NCBI GenBank assembly: GCA_002314715.1 | Contig: DCGY01000092.1 | Span: 5,458-34,815, forward strand | Source: Lachnospiraceae bacterium UBA1766 | Lineage (GTDB): Bacteria; Bacillota; Clostridia; Lachnospirales; Lachnospiraceae | Direction of reading: 5' to 3' | DNA length: 29,358 nucleotides | Shown here: piece after piece, positions 25,222 to 29,358 of the stretch | How the letters are laid out: every line of letters starts with the position of its first letter | Position numbering within the stretch: position 1 is the first letter of the stretch | Notes under the pieces: model-generated | Database searches by the model: none | What the model saw: the letters and a program-made list of their open reading frames with translations, nothing else | Told to the model about the DNA's origin: nothing | Position numbers and translations under genes: made by a program

Positions 25222-25719
25222 ATGAGTAATGTTACGTTAATTGGTATGCCCGGTGTTGGCAAGAGCACGATTGGCGTTGTATTGGCCAAGAAGCTGGGTT
25301 ATGCTTTTGTGGATTCGGATTTGGTGATTCAGGACAAATATGGCAAATTGCTCCATGAAATTATTGAGGAAAAAGGAATTGAAGGCTTCTGGAACGTAGA
25401 AAATGCCGTGAATGCATCGTTAAATGTTGACAGAAGTATTATTGCCACCGGAGGAAGTGCTATTTACGGCGAATCCGCCATGCTTCATTTAAAGGAGCTT
25501 GGTAAGGTGGTATACTTAAAGCTTTCCTGCGACGAAATTGCGGACAGATTAGGGGATTTGTGCGAACGGGGAGTGACGCTGAAACCCGGTCAGACCCTGC
25601 AGGATTTGTACGAAGAGAGAATTCCTCTTTATGAAAAGTATGCAGATGTAACCGTGGACTGCAGTGGAAAACAGCTTCGGGAAATCGCTACGGAAATCGC
25701 AGAAATGGTACAGAGGTAA
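25222..25719 (+). CDS. Shikimate-kinase-like P-loop kinase, altered site
   Basis: A 165-residue P-loop kinase close in length and order to AroK. Walker A is GMPGVGKS (8-15), DSD at 31-33 matches the metal/shikimate DxD, and RIPLYEKYADV (R133...Y137) matches the late Arg. Three shikimate positions differ: the usual F-R-x-x-E is FWNVE (56-60), GGG is GGS (77-79), and the lid RPLL is replaced by a segment reading CERGVTL. ATP use looks intact but the substrate may not be shikimate. The surroundings hold no other aromatic-pathway gene. It is six bases from both neighbours, so it is in one unit with ridA and the transporter. An annotation as aroK would be automatic, but function should be regarded as open. 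Confidence 0.8.
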   Translation: MSNVTLIGMPGVGKSTIGVVLAKKLGYAFVDSDLVIQDKYGKLLHEIIEEKGIEGFWNVENAVNASLNVDRSIIATGGSAIYGESAMLHLKELGKVVYLKLSCDEIADRLGDLCERGVTLKPGQTLQDLYEERIPLYEKYADVTVDCSGKQLREIATEIAEMVQR

Positions 25720-25725
25720 AGCGAT

Positions 25726-26643
25726 ATGAACAAAGCAGCATTGAAAAGCAGTATGCTTTTGCTTTTGGCAGCGCTTATCTGGGGTATGGCTTTTGTATCC
25801 CAGACCAAGGGCATGGATTCCATGGGCCCTGTCTCTTTTAACGGAATTCGTTCGATTATCGGTTTTTTTGCTTTACTTGTATATATGGCGGCAACCGGCA
25901 GAATCGGCAAAATACGTCGTAAAGAAATCGATATGAAAATCACATTGCTGGCAGGCTTTTGCTGTGGAATTGCATTAACCTTTGCCACCACCCTGCAACA
26001 GATGGGACTGCAGTATACCACGGTAGGAAAAGCAGGGTTCATTACTACTTTATATATTATTTTCGTACCCATCGGTGGAATCTTCTTCCGCAAAAAAGTT
26101 CCCTGGATTGTATGGCTGAGCGCCGCACTGGCAGCAGTAGGAATGTATCTTTTGTGCATGCAGGAAAAGCTGGCTTTGGGCTTGGGAGACACTTATGTTT
26201 TTTTGTGTGCTCTGGTATTCAGTGCGCATATTATGCTGGTGGATCATTTTTCGCCCAAGACGGACGGGGTGGTGATTTCCTGCTTCCAGTTTGGTACTTG
26301 CGGTATTATTTGTACCATAGCTTCCCTGTTTTTGGAGCAGACCACCATGGCGGACGTTTCCATGGCAATCGGACCGCTTTTGTACGCAGGTGTTATGAGC
26401 AGTGGTGTGGCATATACTTTGCAGATTGTGGGACAAAGGGATTTAAATCCAACAATTGCGGCATTGATTATGAGCCTGGAATCTGTAATTGCAACGATTT
26501 CCGGCTACATTGCTTATAAGATAGGCTTCCTGCATACGGATCAAACCTTGACGGTTCGTCAAATTGCGGGTTGCGTAATTGTATTTGCGGCAATTATACT
26601 GGTGCAGCTTCCAACGGAGTGGTTTGAAAAAAAGAAAAAATAA
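25726..26643 (+). CDS. EamA/DMT-family transporter
   Basis: A 305-residue, ten-TM membrane protein with the two-fold EamA repeat. The first half starts LLLLAALIWGMAFVSQ and has the QMGLQYTTVGKAGFITTLYIIFVPI segment; the second starts near GDTYVFLCALVFSAHIM and includes VAYTLQIVGQRDLNPTIAALIMSLESV, the classic EamA end motif. It ends in a Lys-rich cytoplasmic tail. Such carriers export metabolites or amino acids; the substrate cannot be read. SD AGAGG overlaps the upstream stop. A hairpin between its stop and spoVAE may end its transcript. Confidence 0.93.
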   Translation: MNKAALKSSMLLLLAALIWGMAFVSQTKGMDSMGPVSFNGIRSIIGFFALLVYMAATGRIGKIRRKEIDMKITLLAGFCCGIALTFATTLQQMGLQYTTVGKAGFITTLYIIFVPIGGIFFRKKVPWIVWLSAALAAVGMYLLCMQEKLALGLGDTYVFLCALVFSAHIMLVDHFSPKTDGVVISCFQFGTCGIICTIASLFLEQTTMADVSMAIGPLLYAGVMSSGVAYTLQIVGQRDLNPTIAALIMSLESVIATISGYIAYKIGFLHTDQTLTVRQIAGCVIVFAAIILVQLPTEWFEKKKK

Positions 26644-26668
26644 CAGATTGGTATATTATTTAAGGGAT

Positions 26669-26715
26669 AAGCCCAAACTACCTACTAGAAAGGAGTTTGG
26701 GCTTATGATTTTTTT
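26669..26715 (+). promoter_or_regulatory. Terminator-like hairpin covering the spoVAE SD and start
   Basis: AAGCCCAAACT (26669-26679) pairs perfectly with AGTTTGGGCTT (26694-26704). Three more pairs (26681-26683 with 26691-26693) follow after one bulged A. The right side contains the whole AGGAG of spoVAE (26691-26695), the ATG starts at the base after the stem, and seven T follow at 26709-26715 inside the first codons. It can be both a terminator for the EamA transcript and a lock on spoVAE translation. Confidence 0.75.
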
Positions 26716-27061
26716 GAGGGCATTTTTGGTTGGAGGAGTTTTGTGCGCATTGGTTCAGCTTTTGATGGAAAAGACGAAGCTTCTGCCGGGGCGAATCATG
26801 GTGCTTTTGGTAGTTTTGGGAGCCATACTGAGTGCTGCCGGAATTTATGGACCTTTTGTAACCTTTGCGGGAGCGGGAGCCAGTGTTCCACTGTTGGGCT
26901 TTGGACATGTGTTAATGAAGGGAGTATTGGAGGCGGTTCGGGAGGAAGGATTCCTGGGATTGTTTCGAGGTGGTTTTGCTGCGGGGGCAGCGGGAACAGC
27001 GGGAGCTTTGATTTTCGGATATCTGGCCAGCCTGGTTTTTGACTCGAAAATGAAAAAATAA
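26705..27061 (+). CDS. spoVAE: Stage V sporulation protein AE (AEb type)
   Basis: A 118-residue membrane protein of the SpoVA channel with about four TM helices (2-20, 28-48, 52-75 and 92-112). FLRAFLVGGVLCALVQLLMEKTK at the N-terminus, YGPFVTFAGAGASVPLLGFGH and the Gly/Ala-rich final TM are SpoVAEb signatures; it is the paralogue of SpoVAC. The start is ATG 26705, nine bases after AGGAG; the frame is open further upstream (to 26579) but overlaps the EamA gene. It normally follows spoVAD directly; here 2.2 kb lies between. No spoVAEa or spoVAF is present. It ends against a convergent minus-strand operon. Confidence 0.95.
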   Translation: MIFLRAFLVGGVLCALVQLLMEKTKLLPGRIMVLLVVLGAILSAAGIYGPFVTFAGAGASVPLLGFGHVLMKGVLEAVREEGFLGLFRGGFAAGAAGTAGALIFGYLASLVFDSKMKK

Positions 27062-27085
27062 AGGCACTTCCCCGAGAGAAGTGCC
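27053..27085 (-). terminator. Terminator of the minus-strand operon
   Basis: GGCACTTC (27063-27070) pairs perfectly with GAAGTGCC (27078-27085), loop of seven. On the minus strand TTTATTTTTT follows, formed by the complement of the last spoVAE codons. On the plus strand there is no T-run, so spoVAE ends less cleanly. Confidence 0.88.
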
Positions 27086-27096
27086 CATAGAACAAC

Positions 27097-27597
27097 TTAT
27101 AATATTTCGTAGGGAACTCCCTTTTTGGCAAGATAGTTGGAGAGATTTCGATCCCAAATAACATCCGCTGTCTTGTCCATTACAAAGGTCTCGTAGGAAG
27201 TGCCGGTAGTCAGGACAGATTTTGTTCCGTCGTATTTGATGGTCAGTACCATTGACTTCAAATGAGTATTCTCCGGAGAAAGGTGTTCCTTTTCCAATAA
27301 ACGTTTCATATGCTCCGGCTTTAACTGAAACACAAATTTGAAAGATAATGGAGTGTACTTTCCCTTCATCAAATCAAAACAAAGATTCTTAAGCTCACTC
27401 CAGGGGCGAAAGGTATAAGGAAGCTGATCGGGTGTTCGTTCCGCCAAGGGAAAAAACTCCGGATTCATATGGCCGTCAATGGTATAGGAGTTGGCAGTGG
27501 AAATGGTGGCTTCTTCCAGCAAAAAGATGTCGAAGGCATCGCCGGTAAGAAGCTGACTCATAAAAGTTTTCATGGATTTGATCTGAAGGGCCAGCAT
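27097..27597 (-). CDS. DUF5721-like protein
   Basis: A 166-residue soluble protein with no TM or Cys. It begins MLALQIKSMKTFMSQLLTGDAFD, followed by FLLEEATISTANSYTIDGHMN, which resembles the uncharacterised DUF5721 family of Lachnospiraceae as I remember it; this could not be checked. The later part (FVFQLKPEHMKRLLEKEH, then LTIKYDGTKSVLTTGTSYETFVMDK) looks like alternating helix and sheet. It lies ten bases downstream of the LytTR regulator and is the last gene before the terminator. Function unknown. Confidence 0.75.
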   Translation of the reverse strand: MLALQIKSMKTFMSQLLTGDAFDIFLLEEATISTANSYTIDGHMNPEFFPLAERTPDQLPYTFRPWSELKNLCFDLMKGKYTPLSFKFVFQLKPEHMKRLLEKEHLSPENTHLKSMVLTIKYDGTKSVLTTGTSYETFVMDKTADVIWDRNLSNYLAKKGVPYEIL

Positions 27598-27607
27598 AAA
27601 TACTCCT

Positions 27608-28330
27608 TTATTTTACAGTAGAATGATTCGCAGATTGCTGTTCCAAAAAGGCTTGCACATAAGGTCGCATGCTTCTGGAAAGAACAAACCTTTTCCCATC
27701 GGTCATTTTGACATGGAAGTGGGAGAGGCTTTCGATATACCGTCCGTTTATCACGGCATTGGAAAGGGGGAGAAACATTTTATGACTTTCCCATTGCGAG
27801 TATAAATTCCAAATGGTGTTGCGGGTGAAAAGCGTTCGTCCGTCAATTAGGGTGACGAGGATGGCATTGTGTTTTTTGGAAGCATACAGAATATCCGGTT
27901 CTGTGACATAATAGGTCTCTTTTTCTTCGCGGATCTCGATGGTGTTTGGTGTTTGGGCTTTTGCCTCCTTGGCATGGTCCAGACTTTCCGTTAATTCGGC
28001 TACCTTAATGGGCTTATCCAAAAAGGTAATGTGTTCCGGATAATTCTGCGTACGATAGTCAATGCCCGAACAGCACAATACGATGGGGGCAACCACCCCT
28101 TTTTCAAGCAATGCATCCACGATTCGTTTGGTTTCACTGACAGCGGTTTTGCACATATCGATATAAAAGACATCATACTGCATAGGGTTATGCAAAAGTG
28201 CCTCGGCATTTCCGTAGGAATCGGTATACATGGTGTCACCGCCTTTGATACGGCGATCCGCCTCACGGTTTAGGAGACGTTCCATTTGCTTTCGATCCGC
28301 TATATTGTCATCGCAAATTGCTACATGCAT
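27608..28330 (-). CDS. LytTR-type response regulator
   Basis: A 240-residue two-domain regulator. The receiver has the acidic pair D7/D8 (AICDDN), phospho-acceptor D58 in VFYIDM, S88 in VLCCSG and K106 in LDKP, so phosphorylation is possible. A linker leads to a LytTR DNA-binding domain at about 135-235 (ITEPDILYASKKHNAILV-like start, SHFHVKMTDGKRFVLSR, then the family end SMRPYVQAF). The start at 28330 is fixed by GGGAGG eight bases upstream; a frame starting at 28348 lacks an SD. Its start overlaps the end of the DUF1294 gene by 23 bases. No histidine kinase is nearby. Confidence 0.93.
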   Translation of the reverse strand: MHVAICDDNIADRKQMERLLNREADRRIKGGDTMYTDSYGNAEALLHNPMQYDVFYIDMCKTAVSETKRIVDALLEKGVVAPIVLCCSGIDYRTQNYPEHITFLDKPIKVAELTESLDHAKEAKAQTPNTIEIREEKETYYVTEPDILYASKKHNAILVTLIDGRTLFTRNTIWNLYSQWESHKMFLPLSNAVINGRYIESLSHFHVKMTDGKRFVLSRSMRPYVQAFLEQQSANHSTVK

Positions 28331-28592
28331 AGAAGATACCTCCCGCAATGAGAAGTTGAAGAATCAGAATGGCCGGCATACCGAACTTGAAAGAATTATG
28401 CTTGGTTTTGTGACGAAAAAGCTGCATGCCGAGAATGGATCCGATGCTTCCGCCCAGAATGGCAACTCCGAACAAGGTGGCCTCCGGAATGCGCCATTTG
28501 TGGTGAATGGCTTTTTGCTTATCTACCTTCATAAGGATAAGGCCTGCCAGATTTATAAGAAGCAAATAGGTTATGATTATTGTTTTTAACAT
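28308..28592 (-). CDS. DUF1294 family small membrane protein
   Basis: A 94-residue protein with TM helices near 2-21, 38-57 and 70-90. KVDKQKAIHHKWRIPEATLFGVAILGGSIGSILGMQLFRHKTKH is the diagnostic DUF1294 core (KxxA...WRIPE...GG..G...G...FRHKT). GGGAGG lies seven bases before the ATG. It is first in an operon with the LytTR regulator, with which its 3' end overlaps, so translation is probably coupled. Function unknown. Confidence 0.93.
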   Translation of the reverse strand: MLKTIIITYLLLINLAGLILMKVDKQKAIHHKWRIPEATLFGVAILGGSIGSILGMQLFRHKTKHNSFKFGMPAILILQLLIAGGIFYACSNLR

Positions 28593-28619
28593 GAAAAACC
28601 TCCCATAATTACTGGATAA

Positions 28620-28648
28620 ATTATATCATTTTTGAACCATGGATTCAA
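28620..28648 (-). promoter_or_regulatory. Sigma-A promoter of the DUF1294-LytTR operon
   Basis: On the minus strand TTGAAT (28648-28643), a 17-base spacer and perfect TATAAT (28625-28620). Short leader of about 20 bases with GGGAGG. Confidence 0.87.
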
Positions 28649-28693
28649 TACAAAGGGAAAAAGAAGAAAAGCTTTGGGAATTATTTCGAAAAG

Positions 28694-28810
28694 CATGAAT
28701 ATGAAGTATGAATATGCATAAAAATCGTGTATAAATGTATAAAATATTGAATATTCATTTATAAATGTATAAAAATACATAAAAAGAATAAATAATGAAT
28801 AAAAAAGTAG
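28694..28810 (+). promoter_or_regulatory. ArgR operator (ARG box) cluster upstream of argC
   Basis: TGTAT-AAAA-ATACA at 28766-28779 is a perfect ARG-box core (TGNAT, four A/T, ATNCA). Half or imperfect boxes: CATGAAT (28694-28700), TATGAATATGCATA (28707-28720), TGTATAAATGTATA (28728-28741), TGAATATTCA (28748-28757) and ATGAATAAAAAA (28795-28806), the last touching the -35. Arginine-bound ArgR should repress argC here. Confidence 0.8.
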
Positions 28811-28838
28811 TAGACATTTTGGAAAAAAGTGATATGAT
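28811..28838 (+). promoter_or_regulatory. Sigma-A promoter of argC
   Basis: -35 TAGACA (28811-28816), a 16-base spacer and -10 TATGAT (28833-28838). One mismatch in each hexamer. Start expected near 28845, about 50 bases before the ATG. Confidence 0.75.
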
Positions 28839-28894
28839 TACAAAAGGACAATCTTTTCTTATATTAAAGAAGTTATCATAAAGGAGAAGGACAA

Positions 28895-29358
28895 ATGATT
28901 AAAGTTGGTATTATTGGTGCAACCGGATACGCAGGCGGAGAGTTGGTAAGACTTCTGATGAACCATAAGGATGCGAAGATTTGCTGGTATGGTTCCAAGA
29001 GCTATATTGATAAAAAGTATTATGATGTATATCAGAATATGTTCCGGATTGTGGAGGATATTTGTAAGGACGATAATTTGGCAGAACTTGCAGAGCAGGT
29101 TGATGTTATTTTTACGGCAACCCCTCAGGGATTTTTGGCAGGACTTTTGACCGAGGATATTCTCTCAAAGGTTAAGATTGTAGACCTTTCCGCAGATTAT
29201 CGTATTAAAGATGTGGCAGTGTATGAAAAGTGGTACGGCATTGAGCATAAGTCTCCACAGTTTATCGAAGAGGCGGTTTACGGTCTCTGCGAAATCAACA
29301 GAGGAAAGATTACCGACAAGACCCGTTTGGTAGCAAATCCCGGATGTTACACCACTTG
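28895..29358 (+). CDS. argC: N-acetyl-gamma-glutamyl-phosphate reductase, 3'-truncated
   Basis: NADPH-dependent third step of arginine biosynthesis. It reduces N-acetylglutamyl phosphate to the semialdehyde. The NADP site VGIIGATGYAGGELVRLL is at residues 4-21, FTATPQGF is near 70-77, VDLSADYRIKD near 95-105, and the catalytic Cys is C151 in VANPGCYTT at the window edge. SD AAGGAG lies at 28881-28886. 154 full codons are visible of a usual 345. The operator upstream agrees with control by ArgR, and argJ, argB and argD are expected beyond the window (inference). Confidence 0.97.
   Translation, partial: MIKVGIIGATGYAGGELVRLLMNHKDAKICWYGSKSYIDKKYYDVYQNMFRIVEDICKDDNLAELAEQVDVIFTATPQGFLAGLLTEDILSKVKIVDLSADYRIKDVAVYEKWYGIEHKSPQFIEEAVYGLCEINRGKITDKTRLVANPGCYTT

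Larger units (their letters stand above)
28593..28894. other. Divergent intergenic region, DUF1294 and argC
   Basis: No gene is supported in these 302 bases. It holds the minus-strand promoter at 28620-28648, an ArgR operator cluster at 28694-28810 and the argC promoter at 28811-28838. The stretch 28650-28800 is very A/T rich. Confidence 0.75.

Noticed and set aside
26579..26704. Upstream extension of spoVAE
   Set aside because: The extra codons overlap the EamA gene end and the hairpin; ATG 26705 has an ideal SD and matches the family start.
28691..28810. Short repeats that might be an origin or CRISPR-like array
   Set aside because: The units are ARG-box half sites of about 14 bases directly ahead of argC, without constant spacers.

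Overview
The window reads as a piece of chromosome from a spore-forming Clostridia bacterium, most like Lachnospiraceae. The reasons are low-to-moderate GC, strong AGGAG-type ribosome sites, a complete spoIIAA-spoIIAB-sigF cassette, spoVA genes, and several small families common in that group (DUF1294, a DUF5721-like protein, a zinc-ribbon TPR membrane protein). No phage, transposase, CRISPR array, rRNA or tRNA was seen. The name of the organism is an inference from gene content only.

Layout. (1) 1-7920, plus strand: 3' part of valS, a large GT-C/PTPS-related membrane protein, folC, a 50-residue ORF and a zinc-ribbon/TPR membrane protein, closed by a terminator at 7936-7969. (2) 8047-12372, plus: spoIIAA-spoIIAB-sigF, a membrane-anchored GH25 lysozyme, then spoVAA-spoVAB-spoVAC, closed by a very strong terminator at 12449-12478. 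(3) 12499-21463, plus: a MarR regulator with a sigma-A promoter and repeat-rich operator, a heterodimeric ABC exporter, a Ca2+-type P-ATPase, trpS and an SH3-domain membrane protein. (4) 21569-23167, minus: a protein with about eight SHOCT-like repeats, with its own near-consensus promoter. (5) 23478-27061, plus: spoVAD, a 76-residue unknown, ridA, an unusual shikimate-kinase-like gene, an EamA transporter and spoVAE. (6) 27097-28592, minus: DUF1294, LytTR response regulator and DUF5721-like genes from one promoter. (7) 28691-29358, plus: an ArgR operator cluster, a promoter and the start of argC.

The main biological story is sporulation. In Bacillus subtilis spoIIA is followed directly by the contiguous spoVA operon. 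Here the same order is kept, but the block is broken: GH25 lies between sigF and spoVAA, about 11 kb separates spoVAC from spoVAD, and five reading frames (the 76-residue unknown, ridA, aroK-like, EamA) plus spacers separate spoVAD from spoVAE. The core channel set (AC, AD, AE) for spore uptake of Ca-dipicolinate is therefore present but in three transcriptional contexts. A Ca2+-ATPase gene lies inside the split.

The most unusual non-coding signal is a recurrent design: hairpins that look like intrinsic terminators but whose 3' arm carries the Shine-Dalgarno of the next gene. It is clearest before the Ca2+-ATPase (16825-16879) and spoVAE (26669-26715), with a weaker SD-masking hairpin before spoVAA (10786-10805). 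A second structured RNA candidate, GNRA-capped with a 3x3 internal loop, lies between valS and the next gene (2605-2640). None of these could be tested by folding or database search here.
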